From the NCBI GenBank assembly GCA_023897205.1, contig JAHWDD010000003.1, positions 6,637,665 to 6,701,664 on the forward strand: DNA of 64,000 bases. Reading direction: 5' to 3'. Both the position numbers and the translations under genes were made by a program. The first letter of the stretch is position 1. The number at the start of each line of letters is the position of its first letter. Source of the stretch: Exophiala sp. HKRS030. Lineage: Eukaryota; Ascomycota; Eurotiomycetes; Chaetothyriales; Herpotrichiellaceae. Below, piece by piece: positions 44,901 to 54,498 of this stretch. The notes beneath the pieces were generated by a model. That model did no database searches and was not told the origin of the DNA. It saw only the letters and a list, made by a program, of their open reading frames with translations.

Positions 44901-45248
44901 TGTCGTCAACGGAAAGATGACCCCAAGTGGTCACAACTGGGTGGTATGTACACTTTTGAATCTTTTTGTTTCTTCAAATGTGCTAACTTCTGTATTAGAC
45001 TGGTCAAGGTAGCGGTCCTCGTCTGACTGATAAGGGTGATGATGAGGAGGACAAGTTCGATGCTATGGGCAACAAGATTGAAGGCAACAAGAAGGCTAAG
45101 AAGCTGACTTCATCTGAGCTGAGAAAGAAGAAGAAGGAGGTGAGTTTTGATTTGATCTTATGATATCATGAACAGTTGCTGACTATCTACACAGAGAATG
45201 GCCCGACGCAAGCGTGGTGAGGAAGTCTTCTCGGATGAGGATGACTAG
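41935..45248 (+). CDS. TEF3: Translation elongation factor 3 (ABC-F ATPase)
   Basis: Three exons (41935-44943, 44999-45139, 45195-45248) encode 1067 residues, the usual size for EF-3. The N-terminal third is HEAT repeats, then a four-helix linker with an acidic stretch ([12 protein letters not shown]). ABC1 has Walker [10 protein letters not shown] (about 482), [13 protein letters not shown] and Walker [15 protein letters not shown]2 has Walker [10 protein letters not shown] (about 725), a chromodomain-like insertion, [16 protein letters not shown] and LDEPTNYLD. The C-terminus is lysine-rich (KKAKK, RKKKK). EF-3 is an essential fungal factor that uses ATP to help release E-site tRNA on the ribosome. 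Codon use is highly biased to C/G-ending codons, as expected of strong expression. Two small introns sit only at the 3' end. The start could also be the ATG at 41953. Confidence 0.97.
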
Positions 45249-45823
45249 GCGACTCGCATCATTTGACGATCTGCACGACATTGCGCCATTCCTTTTTTGC
45301 CTCTGATTGCATTTGAGGGAGATCTGGCGCTTTATGGCATAGAATGATTCCAATATGCTAGACGCTGTCATGGGGTTATTTTCTCTTTTTTGTTGATGAA
45401 CATTCATGAGCAATTCGGTTCCGGAGTTAGTTTTTAAAATGGGTTGGTATGATGCACATTGAGTCAGTACCAAATACCTTTGTCTTTTATTTTCCTTGGA
45501 GACAAATGAGGCCCTGGTCGGATTAGAAATCTATTTGACGAAAGAAAAGCAAGAATCGAAATAGATTGGCGAGGGCTGTGATAGATATGATAGAACATTG
45601 TTATCAATCAATTATCATGGGTAAAAAGTTGAATGAGCTTGGTCCTTGCTTTTCTTGTTTGCTTCCTGTTTTTTCCTCTCTACAGTGTACATCAGCAAGA
45701 GTTGATTGTTGTTGGTACCGGAGATGAGTGAGTATACCTTGTATCGTCAAGAGTGGGTAGATATGTCTTTGTCTAGTAGGCACCCAGGTACTCCGTACAG
45801 GTAGGTATGGATTGATTGTCGGT
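45249..45823. other. Intergenic region between convergent EF-3 and GST-like genes
   Basis: AT-rich 3' flank of EF-3 and of the convergent GST-like gene. TACTCCGTA occurs at 45789-45797. No gene is seen. Confidence 0.5.
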
Positions 45824-46747
45824 CTACCTGAACGTCTTCAGGTTATATTTCCCACCCTTTTCCAATGCTCTCTTGTAGGCCGGCAACGAACGAATTCGAT
45901 CCAACCAAGTTTGGAGCCTCGGGTATTTGGAACCGTCAAAGTAACCTCTTTGGTCCGCCATGTCCATCGGGAAGATGGTCAGAAAGTCCGACAGGCCTCG
46001 TGAGGCACCCCCGAACCACGGGTTCGTTTCGCCCAGGCCGTCTTCCATGTATCGAAACAAGCCACCGAGGTCCTTTCTAAAGTACCGACTGAAGGGGTAA
46101 TTGAAGATGCCCGCCAAGTGGCCCAACCCCCAAGGGTAGACTGTTGAAGGTAACTCGGAGACCAAGACAAAGTCGACCTTGAAGAGGAGTGAAGAGTTTG
46201 CGAATTCTTGGAAAAATTGGTCTCGAGTGAGGTCCTCTGGTGACGACGGTGTCCAAAGGCCGGTACCGTTGTTGTTGCTGTTGTTACCACCCAGAGGTTT
46301 CGCAAAAGTTTCGTATAGGTATTGTAAGATGAGACGGGCTTCGGAGATGACGGATTGTCGTCGTCGTTGTTGTTGTTGTTGTTGGTTGGGTATATCACTA
46401 CCAGTAGTGGTGGTGGTGGTCTGAGTAGGTGGTGATGATGGTCCTATGGTCAATACTGGAGATTTACCCAAAGGATGAACCTTTTCAATCCCATTGGGAC
46501 CGTAAACTCGAGGGTAGATTTTTAAACCGTACGAAAAGGTTTTTGTATCGTCATCATCGTCTTCGTGGTCATGATTATAATCGTCGTATGCCTCGACTAG
46601 ATCTTCTAGAGCGCAAAGAATGATGAAGGATTTGGATGATTCGAGGTGATGGAGACATGGATAGACCACGTCGGCGTCGTCACCTTGTCGGCGGTTGTCC
46701 TCTTGTGTACTCTCACGAGTGGATGCGGATGGTGATGTGGATGTCAT
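45824..46747 (-). CDS. Glutathione S-transferase-like protein with low-complexity insertions
   Basis: One exon encodes 307 residues. The N-terminal region has a degenerate thioredoxin-fold pattern (YPCLHHLESSKSFIILCALEDL, later KVHPLGKSPVL with the conserved Pro), and the C-terminal part is an all-helical GST domain ending with YPRLQTWLDRIRSLPAYKRALEKG, which is characteristic. Three low-complexity blocks interrupt the fold: an Asp-rich run near residue 60, Thr and Gln runs near residues 110-130 (the Gln run from a (GTT)n tract at about 46365-46385), and an Asn-rich run near residue 155. The start at 46747 is preferred; the frame has another ATG at 46870. It probably conjugates glutathione or binds small molecules; the substrate is unknown. 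Confidence 0.8.
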   Translation of the reverse strand: MTSTSPSASTRESTQEDNRRQGDDADVVYPCLHHLESSKSFIILCALEDLVEAYDDYNHDHEDDDDDTKTFSYGLKIYPRVYGPNGIEKVHPLGKSPVLTIGPSSPPTQTTTTTTGSDIPNQQQQQQRRRQSVISEARLILQYLYETFAKPLGGNNSNNNGTGLWTPSSPEDLTRDQFFQEFANSSLLFKVDFVLVSELPSTVYPWGLGHLAGIFNYPFSRYFRKDLGGLFRYMEDGLGETNPWFGGASRGLSDFLTIFPMDMADQRGYFDGSKYPRLQTWLDRIRSLPAYKRALEKGGKYNLKTFR

Positions 46748-47515
46748 GATGTAAATATACCCTAGGTTCTCCGTACAGATACAGGGACATACGAAGAGAC
46801 AGAATAACAGAGAGTATATGTTCCTCGACACAATTGCTGACCTTGGGCGAAGCGGGCTTGTATCACCCATACTTACTGCCCATGGGATACACCGACCCAC
46901 CACCCCACAATCTTCGTACTTTGTACCCTGTATTGAGGACAGAACGAGTTCCAAACAAAGGATGGTGTGTCGCCGCCCATTGACGATTCATTGGGCATGG
47001 CTGAGAGAGAGAGGGGGGGGAAAGGGAGTCTGATTATTTCCGTTCCAGAAAGGGATATCTCGGAGAAGGGGGGTCGGAGGGTGGCCTTACAGACATTGTA
47101 AGGATATGGTCAAGAAGATGGGTAAGGATGTGACTGTGCATTAGTTAATGGCACTGCTGACATTGCTGACTCTCGCAACAGACAGAAAGCCCTTTGAGGA
47201 CTGAAGAGGTGGTGCCGACGGGAGTCACAATCCCTAGGCTTTCAGAATAGTACACCACGCCAGTCACTACCTGTGTGTAGGGGCACAAGACTGTACAAGA
47301 TGCAAGGCGGACCGCGGTTTGTATTTGTTCTACTCGTACTGATACCCAGTGAGATATCTGTCTGATGTATGGTCGTCAAAAATCGTTCAATCATTACGCC
47401 CACTCACTTTCTCTCGCTGCGTTTCATTATCAACGGAAACAAAGTAAATTCGTCCCATGTCAGATATCTCATGGTACCCCTGATGAAATGAAATGAAAAA
47501 AGGTCATTCACTTCG
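46748..47515. other. Intergenic region
   Basis: No gene is recognised. It contains a GA-rich stretch around 47001-47030 (a G run after AGAGAGAG) and the promoter of the GST-like gene. Confidence 0.45.
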
Positions 47516-48070
47516 TTAGATGATCGACATCCAAACCCACGACAAACCCAACCCCGTCGCCATCATCGTACTCGACAACATCACTTCTTTCGTACCATCA
47601 CTCGTAGTCTGGTCGGAATAGACACAGGCCCAACCGGATTTCACTCCACCACTACCACAGTCATTCGGTTCCAACGGAGGTTCCGAATCATCGCATGACG
47701 TCCCACTCGTTCCCGGAGGACAACACTTTTGCTTGTTCCAGATCTCCTGATCCAGCCACAGGGACCACCCGGCCGGACAACAAGTTCCCCAGGTAGAACC
47801 GTCGTACGTCGACGACAAGAAACAATACCCACTCCTACAAAACGACGCGGTCGATTGATCTGGACAGCTCGATGTTTGCCGCCCGACGATTTTCTGATTG
47901 ATCGAGTGGCTTTTATCGTTCAGTCTATCTCGAGTGAGATTATTGCAACCAATTGTTCGGACCTCGGAAATGACCGGATCGAGGTTTTCAGGCTGTGCAG
48001 TAGGTGATGCGACAGATTTTTCAAAGGCATATAATATCGCAACCAGCCCAATGAGCCGATCCGCTCTCAT
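47516..48070 (-). CDS. Secreted cysteine-rich protein, possibly GPI-anchored
   Basis: One exon encodes 184 residues. The first 22 residues (MRADRLIGLVAILYAFEKSVAS) look like a signal peptide. The mature part holds about 15 cysteines, in patterns such as CPDQSTASFCRSGYCF, CCPAGWSLW and KCCPPGTSG, typical of small fungal secreted proteins. A hydrophobic C-terminal segment of about 20 residues following a Thr/Ser/Asp-Gly region could be a GPI-attachment signal. No catalytic motif is seen; a cell-wall or effector-like role is only a guess. The ATG at 48070 is chosen because it begins the signal peptide; the frame is open further upstream. Confidence 0.65.
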   Translation of the reverse strand: MRADRLIGLVAILYAFEKSVASPTAQPENLDPVISEVRTIGCNNLTRDRLNDKSHSINQKIVGRQTSSCPDQSTASFCRSGYCFLSSTYDGSTWGTCCPAGWSLWLDQEIWNKQKCCPPGTSGTSCDDSEPPLEPNDCGSGGVKSGWACVYSDQTTSDGTKEVMLSSTMMATGLGLSWVWMSII

Positions 48071-48281
48071 GGTTTTGAATGCGACAAGGGCATGAGATGC
48101 AATAAGTCGTAGACGAAAGAAACGGTTGTGGGGTGGAAAAGAAAAGGCTTGTTGTTCTTCGGCGCGGATGTTCATAAACATCGGACCACAGAGGAGGCGA
48201 TTGATGACTAAGACTCGGACCTCTCTGTCATTGGACATGGAAATTCTGGTACGATTGACTGGTTCAGAACTTTGGCTTTCT

Positions 48282-50769
48282 TTACTTGAGCCTCACTTGT
48301 ATGCTTTGTACTTCAGGGGACACGGCTTCTGGTGATTTCAGCGTCAGCACTGCAGCCTCCTGAGCGATGGGAATCACTTCTTCGAGTGTGTAGCCTTTTC
48401 CCAGTCCCGCGACAATGACGCCCAACATTGTGTCACCGATACCATTGACCGACACAATCTCTTCTTGCCTCACTTCTTGAGAAGGTGGGATCAAACGCAT
48501 AAACACTCCGCCGACTTCAGAACCCTCGGACATATTCCTAGACAGTATGTAAGGTGCATACTCGGGACGTGTCAGTCTCTCATCAGTACATTTCAGCAGG
48601 CTGACCAAGAGACAGCCATGACGTCCTAATTTGGTGACCAGGTTCGGGATAAACGGCAAAAGTTGGATGCATTGTTGCGGGATACCCTCATTGACCAGTT
48701 CAACTCCGGCAACAGATATGAGTCGGTCTCGTGATGCTGTGCCTGATAGACCAAACCCATCAATCACCTTCCACCACTGCTCCGATTCAAACATCATGGC
48801 ATCTCTCGCAGCATCATAGATCGCTTTAAGTTCCATGCTGTTTGGAGAGGCTAGACTGATGATGTGATTCGGAACGACGCCAGCCTTGGCCATAGTGTTG
48901 TTGGACTTACTGAACAGACGTGCAGCCTTTGCCGTGGAGACGGGTTCGAAAGCTATCATAGCCTGCTGCCTTTTAGCGGCTTGGAAGATTGACGACAAAA
49001 TCTCTGGAGACCAGTTTGCATCTGCAACCACCCACTTGGGCTTATTGCGATCGAACATGGTCGCCCAGTAGTCCAACGACTCCATCTCTGGTCGTGCCAA
49101 TATTGCCATATCTGCCATGGCGAGTACCAGATCTTTGCCGGTGTCATTTACTGCGACATATTGTGCTGTTCGGGCACCGTCTGCAGCTGGGAGTTGTCGG
49201 ATGTTTGTTGTCGTCAGCCCGCTCTCCTTGATGTGGCTTAGGAGTGATGATCCGGCCAAATCATCTGCCACCACGCTTGCTAAAGCGACTTTGGCGCCTG
49301 CAAGGTGTGCTGCCATAGCTACGTTGCGACCGACTCCACCTGCCGATTGAGTTATGTTTGACGGGTTCGATGTATGCAAAGTAGGCGAGATTGGGGATTG
49401 AGTGTCTTTGAATGGCTGATGGTCACAAATGGTGTCACTGGCGAGAGATCCAGCAACCAGAACATCTATGGGTTCGGCCTGAGGTTCGACCGACCCGGGA
49501 ATGATATTGCTTCTAGACGTTGTTGAAGCGTGCTCTGTCGTGGATGTCCCCGAGGAAGTTGCAGAACGTTTGAGAATTGCATGGTCCCTTCATATTGTCA
49601 GCAGAGAGACCTCGGCACCATCACGAGAAGTCTAACATGGCTCACCGCTGAAGTGCAGCACCATCTCGTCGTTCGAGCTTAGCCAATTCGACCGCGACCT
49701 TAGTTCCGCAGACTACGTTCGCCTCGATCAGAGCTTCATTTGCCTTGACACTAGCACCGTGACTCAACTCCCTGATGCGTTTTAATATGTATGGGGTATT
49801 AGCGCTCCCACCAATGCCCTTCTCGTCGGCTTCAGCAACGGCTCGTGCGATAATGGAGTCAATGTCCTCCTTAGCCATAGCAGAGTGTTCCGGCACAGGG
49901 TTGGCAAACAGTAAGCCAGAATGTACAGGCAGTTGAGACTGCGCATAGACAATGGCCGCGGCATCGGCTTCATCAAGGATGGTCTGCGGGCTTTTGACAC
50001 CACTGTCTCGGCAAAAGAATGCAGGAAAGTCGACTTTGCCAGTTCTGCCATCAGCGAATGTCCCGACGCCAACGCCTTGTGTCTCGAGGTATTCCAGAGT
50101 GCGTGGGATGTCGAGGAACGATTTACTCCCAGAACTGATCACCGCAACGGGAGTCCGGCCCAACTCTGTCAAATCTGCCGAGATGTCCATGGAATTTTCA
50201 CCACCTCGATGAACACCTCCAAGGCCACCAGTGGCAAAGATCTTGATCCCTGCAAGATGTGCAAGCACCATTGTTCCTGCGATTGTAGTTCCGCCATTCA
50301 GTTTCTGGCCTCGGAGGCCTAGACCACCAATGACGCCCAGATCCCGCCTGGAGATTTTCCAAGTATTCTCGCTACCAGCGGTAGAGACAAGTTCAATCAA
50401 TTCTTCTGCTTGCATGCCGACTCGAGCGACGCCGTTAAGAATACCGATCGTCGCAGGCACACCGCCATTGACCCTGACCAAGGACTCGAGATGGGAGGAC
50501 AAGGCGACATTCTCGGGATACGGGAAGCCTGGCAACATGTAAGCCTCGTAATCGACGTAGAGCACGCTTCATGGTCGTTGTTTACCGTGAGTGTAGATCG
50601 TCGTCTCTAACGCAACAACGGGCTTCCCAGTAGCGAGAGCATCTTGAACTTCCTCCGAAACCCGGAGTAGCTTTTCCCTTCCTGAAAGGGAGCGATGTTG
50701 TAGGACGGGCAACCTATAGCAGCTGCGGATAGAGCCTCTAGCTTGCCATGCTCTGTGCAGAAGAGCCAT
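48282..50769 (-). CDS. Bifunctional pseudouridine-5'-phosphate glycosidase / PfkB-type pseudouridine kinase
   Basis: Three exons (50769-50586, 50528-49646, 49587-48282) encode 790 residues. The N-terminal half is the PsuG-type glycosidase (ALETTIYTHGFPYPEN across intron 1, GGVPATIG, GGLGGVHRGGENSMDISADL). After a Ser/Thr-rich linker the C-terminal half is a PfkB sugar kinase (QSAGGVGRNVAMAAHLAGA, and near the end SVNGIGDTMLG, corresponding to the usual GAGD catalytic motif). Together they phosphorylate pseudouridine and split it into uracil and ribose 5-phosphate. Fusion of the two activities is known in fungi and other eukaryotes. The first 35 residues are basic and Ser/Leu-rich, so mitochondrial targeting is possible. 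In the kinase motif the usual Ala is Ile (GIGD), which may be tolerated. Confidence 0.93.
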
Positions 50770-51336
50770 TGTCGACCCTTGGTGACTCTTGTGAAGCACT
50801 CGAGGAATCAACAGATAAGTGGTACATGACGGAAAAAGTGTTTCCCCGCACCCGGGGCATTTTTCCAGCCTCGTTTCACCCAACGAGGCTTTGTCAAGAT
50901 GATGAACTCTTGATTTCGTGCAACGACCAAACTTGGACTGTTTTTTAATACTGCACACCATCTCGAAAAAAACACACAATATCAGACTTGACTCGGGATA
51001 TCTTCTCACTCAGCATGCTGGCATAATTTTGAAGGAATTGCTGCCTGATATCTTTCCACCTCACCGCTTGCCAAACCATCATTCGTAGACTCCCGGTACA
51101 AACAAAATGGGACAACACTGACAAGGCCGATCGATGGATTCATAATCTCTCCATCCTCCCACACAATTCCTCCTTGATCTCAAATATCTCTCCGATAGAG
51201 GGGATCGGGCGACTCACTTGTGGCTCTCAGGTACATTGACGGCCCATTTTCTGGACCGACTTAGGGAAAGCGACTTTCTCGTTCAGTCTCTCCCTCCTTT
51301 TTCAAGACGAGGCGAACTCCCGAAAGAGAACCAACC
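50770..51336. promoter_or_regulatory. Divergent promoter, pseudouridine enzyme / metallophosphoesterase
   Basis: 567 bp between two divergently read genes. The part just before 51337 is pyrimidine-rich. No specific operator is seen. Confidence 0.45.
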
Positions 51337-52242
51337 ATGCGCCTGTACGCCATATCAGACATCCACCTGAGCTACAAGCACAACAGAGAGGCCCTGGACG
51401 AACTCCAACCGCACCATGACGACGGGTTGATCATTTGCGGGGACGTCGGCGAACGTCTGGAACATCTACAGGAGGCCTTTGAGATCACGACAAAACTCTT
51501 CAAGCAGGTCTTTTGGGTACCGGGCAACCACGAACTGTACACCCTCCCTGGCGTCACGATCGAGGACGACCTCGACAAGGAATTGAGGGGGGAGTACAAG
51601 TACCAAGAATGTGTGAGGGTGGCCAACGAGTATGGGGTCATCACACCCGAGGACGAGTTTGTGAAGTGGGAAGGTGAGGGGGGTCCATGTCTGATCTGTC
51701 CCATCTTTACGCTGTACGACTACAGCTTCCGGCCGGACCACGTCACCCGGGAGGAAGCTCTCGACTGGGCCATGGAACAAAACATCTACGCGACCGACGA
51801 GGCACTCCTACACCCCGACCCTCACCAGACCAGGGACCAATGGTGCGAAGAACTGGTCAGCAAGACGGAGGAACGCCTCCGAGAGGCCGCCTCGAGGGGT
51901 TTCCCACTCGTCCTGATCAACCACTGGCCACTTCGGGAAGACGTCATCACGATCCCGAGCATCCCCAGGTTCAGTCTGTGGTGCGGGACGCGCAAAACGA
52001 GGGACTGGCACACCAGGTTCAACGCCAAAGTCGTCGTCACGGGTCACCTCCACGTGAGGAGGACCGACTGGATCGACGGGGTCAGGTTCGAGGAGGTGAG
52101 TATGGGTTACCCTCGGCAGTGGCAGGCCGCCAAGGACAGAGGGTTGAACATCAATGACTTGCTGAGAGAGATCCTACCTGGAATGCCTGACCCTGGAGAC
52201 GGAAGGACGATCTGGAGGAGGGCAGGTGTACCTGGTATTTGA
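51337..52242 (+). CDS. Calcineurin-like metallophosphoesterase
   Basis: One exon encodes 301 residues. The metallophosphoesterase motifs appear in order: SDIHLSYKHN (D-X-H), GDVGE (GD), PGNHE (GNHE), INHWP (H) and GHLHVRR (GHXH), so the two-metal site is complete. The length and simple architecture fit small cytosolic phosphoesterases with unknown physiological substrate. The gene has unusual codon choice compared with its neighbours, with very frequent AGG arginine and GGG glycine codons, shared with the adjacent cupin gene. The two genes are convergent and 261 bp apart. Confidence 0.92.
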   Translation: MRLYAISDIHLSYKHNREALDELQPHHDDGLIICGDVGERLEHLQEAFEITTKLFKQVFWVPGNHELYTLPGVTIEDDLDKELRGEYKYQECVRVANEYGVITPEDEFVKWEGEGGPCLICPIFTLYDYSFRPDHVTREEALDWAMEQNIYATDEALLHPDPHQTRDQWCEELVSKTEERLREAASRGFPLVLINHWPLREDVITIPSIPRFSLWCGTRKTRDWHTRFNAKVVVTGHLHVRRTDWIDGVRFEEVSMGYPRQWQAAKDRGLNINDLLREILPGMPDPGDGRTIWRRAGVPGI

Positions 52243-52481
52243 GTTTGGACTTGGGACTTTGATACTCGGTGAGAGCGAATTTACCGTCTTAGAACCCCTC
52301 TTTCTATTCAAGAAATAGAAGATACATCACACCAGGCATCGACCCAGACATCGGAAAAGACATATATACCTTAATATTGATGGTCATGGGGACTTGAATT
52401 TCGAGACCATCTTGATCAACGTTATTGATCTCTTCAATCATATTCTCATACATACAAATCTCCCTATCCCTGCCCTTGTCT

Positions 52482-52504
52482 ACCACCACCACCACCACCA
52501 CCAC
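52482..52504 (+). repeat. (ACC)n microsatellite
   Basis: A run of ACC/CCA triplets just past the stop of the cupin gene, in the space between two convergent genes. Confidence 0.9.
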
Positions 52505-52899
52505 TACTTCTTCTTCGCGGCGTACTCCTCGGCCGTGACCTCCTCGTGCCAGACGGTCTTCCCGTGGCTGACGGCCAGGTGCATCATGTACGTGTCGTCG
52601 CCCCCTCCGTGCCAGTGGGTTGTCCCCGCGTCGCACCAGACCATGTCCCCGACGTTCAGGCGGCGAGGCTCGCCCCCCTTGTCGCAGATCCACCCGGACC
52701 CGGCCAGCACCTTCAACATCTGACCGTTCTCGTGCGTGTGCCAGTAGGTCCTGGCGCAAGGTTGGAACATGACGTGGTTGAACTTGATCCCCGGTCCCTC
52801 CAGGACGGGGTCCATCCAGACGTCACCCGTGAACGTCCCCGTCGCCTTGGCACTCGGCTTCGCCTCGTTGCGGGAGTTGTGGACGATGGTCGATGGCAT
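52504..52899 (-). CDS. Small cupin-domain protein
   Basis: One exon encodes 131 residues forming a single conserved beta-barrel. The metal-binding cupin motif 1 is visible as HTHENGQMLKVLAGSG, with a TTHWHGG segment at the position of motif 2. Such proteins are often annotated as carboxymuconolactone-decarboxylase-associated or quercetin-dioxygenase-like cupins; the reaction is not known. The C-terminus is lysine-rich (AAKKK) with no targeting signal. It is convergent with the metallophosphoesterase gene and shares its codon style. A (TCG/TTG)n-rich tract at 52900-52925 lies immediately upstream of the start. Confidence 0.88.
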   Translation of the reverse strand: MPSTIVHNSRNEAKPSAKATGTFTGDVWMDPVLEGPGIKFNHVMFQPCARTYWHTHENGQMLKVLAGSGWICDKGGEPRRLNVGDMVWCDAGTTHWHGGGDDTYMMHLAVSHGKTVWHEEVTAEEYAAKKK

Positions 52900-53949
52900 T
52901 GTCGTTGTCGTTGTCGTTGTTGTCGACGGAATGATACTCTTTACGAACCTCGGGAGTTGCGATGATGTGATACCGAGTACTCCAATCGACTCGAGTCTTT
53001 TTTTGTTTCGTCAAGTCAAAATTCGGTTGGGATGTCTGTGTTGTCTGGTCACCCCGTAATATTGTCCAGGTAAGTTTTATATTGTACGATATCAATTCTT
53101 CTTCATGAGAGAATAGATCTTCAATTCTTTCGTCAACAAGATCTCACTTCGTGATACTCCCCGTGTACCTACTTTAGGGCAATCCCGTATTTATTTAATA
53201 ACCGAAACCCACGTTGGAGTCGAACGATATCGGCTTCTTTTTGTCATTTCTCCAACTCCAATGGTTTTACAAACTTCCTCCACACTTTTACTCCAAGGTG
53301 GGAATCCCATATCCGGGCGTACGTGAGAAGAATTACCCAGAGATTCTCATTTGGATATCTTTATTGATTTGACAAAGGTACAGAATAAAATCAACCCAAG
53401 CCCAGTACGATTCTCATGTGAACCTGGATCCCGATGTCGATGGTTTTACTGGATGCCAGGGAGTATTAATTACTCTTACCACACACAAGCACATATCAAA
53501 CCCCTTCCCTTTTCAGCCCGACCACCCTTGCTTTGTAGCTTCGTATTGACGCCACCAATACTTCCCGCATCCTTCATTCAGCTCTTCAGCCGCTGCCGCT
53601 GTCGGTTTGTTTGCTTCGCCAAAGAGAAACAAGCACTCTTAAGCTTTCCACTACTACAACGAACACGAACAGTTTTCCCTTTTCAAACGCCTTCCCATTC
53701 GAGTATCTTGGGCACATGCGCATACGCAAGCCCCGGTTACGAGCTCGTATCGTTCAATGACCCTCCTTGCCTCCGTCGAACTCTAAGGTAGAGAGGGATG
53801 TGTCATGTATATATAAACACTCGATCGTACCATGTTTCTTCACCATCCTAGGCTTCATATGTCTGTACAATTCTCACACCTCTTCCTGGCACTCAAAAAC
53901 ATATCCTTGCCCTATCCATAATCTCCCCGAATCACACTGATCCATCAAC
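52900..53949. promoter_or_regulatory. Divergent intergenic region with TATA box for the ABM gene
   Basis: About 1 kb with no recognised gene. TATATATAAA at 53808-53817 lies about 130 bp upstream of the start at 53950 and is followed by a pyrimidine-rich leader, a good fungal promoter arrangement. Confidence 0.55.
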
Positions 53950-54498
53950 ATGGCCACGGCATCCGGTCATGTTCAAGAGACTCGCAATCTCGTCCCAATT
54001 GCGCAATTCATCGAATCGAAAAGCGAAAACGGGATACTGATGACGATTGAGATGTTCATCGACCCGTCCAAACTCGACGAGTACGTCAAGATTGTGACCC
54101 CGGTGTGCAAGAAGATGCGTGAATACGAGGACTGCATGTTTTGCGAAGTCTCTTGCCACCCCGAGGACAAGGGTCACGTTCGCATCTTGCATGGCTGGAC
54201 CAAAGACAGTGCCTGGATTCGCGATGTTAGTTGGCATTCCCTTACCTGAGCATCTTATCGAGCAGTCGGTCTGTTGTGAACTTGTGTTGACCCTGGTGTT
54301 CATCTTTAAATTAGAATATTGAGACGCAGCCCTGGTTCGGAAATTACGTGAAAGAAATTGTATCCATCAGGGATCCAAATCGACAAAGTGAGTCTTCCAT
54401 GGCCCTCGGCGTTGAATGATAAATTGGCTGGTGCCGCTGACACCACTACTCGAACACCAGGGGTTGTTCAACACTTTGATCGCATACCGACAGCTTGA
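53950..54498 (+). CDS. ABM-type (antibiotic biosynthesis monooxygenase-like) small protein
   Basis: Three exons (53950-54225, 54315-54387, 54461-54498) encode 128 residues. The core is a ferredoxin-like dimeric alpha-beta barrel: TIEMFIDPSKLDEYVKIVTPV, then the CMFCEVSCHPEDKGHVRILHGW strand pair, then an ETQPWFGNYVKEI helix. This is the usual ABM pattern for small mono-oxygenases or heme-degrading-like proteins, although many fungal members have unknown activity. The last exon adds RVVQHFDRIPTA. The short introns close the frame exactly. A TATA box precedes it. Confidence 0.82.

Noticed and set aside
43567..44934. 455-codon open frame antisense to EF-3
   Set aside because: It mirrors the strongly biased EF-3 codons; long antisense frames are expected there and the protein has no recognisable domain.
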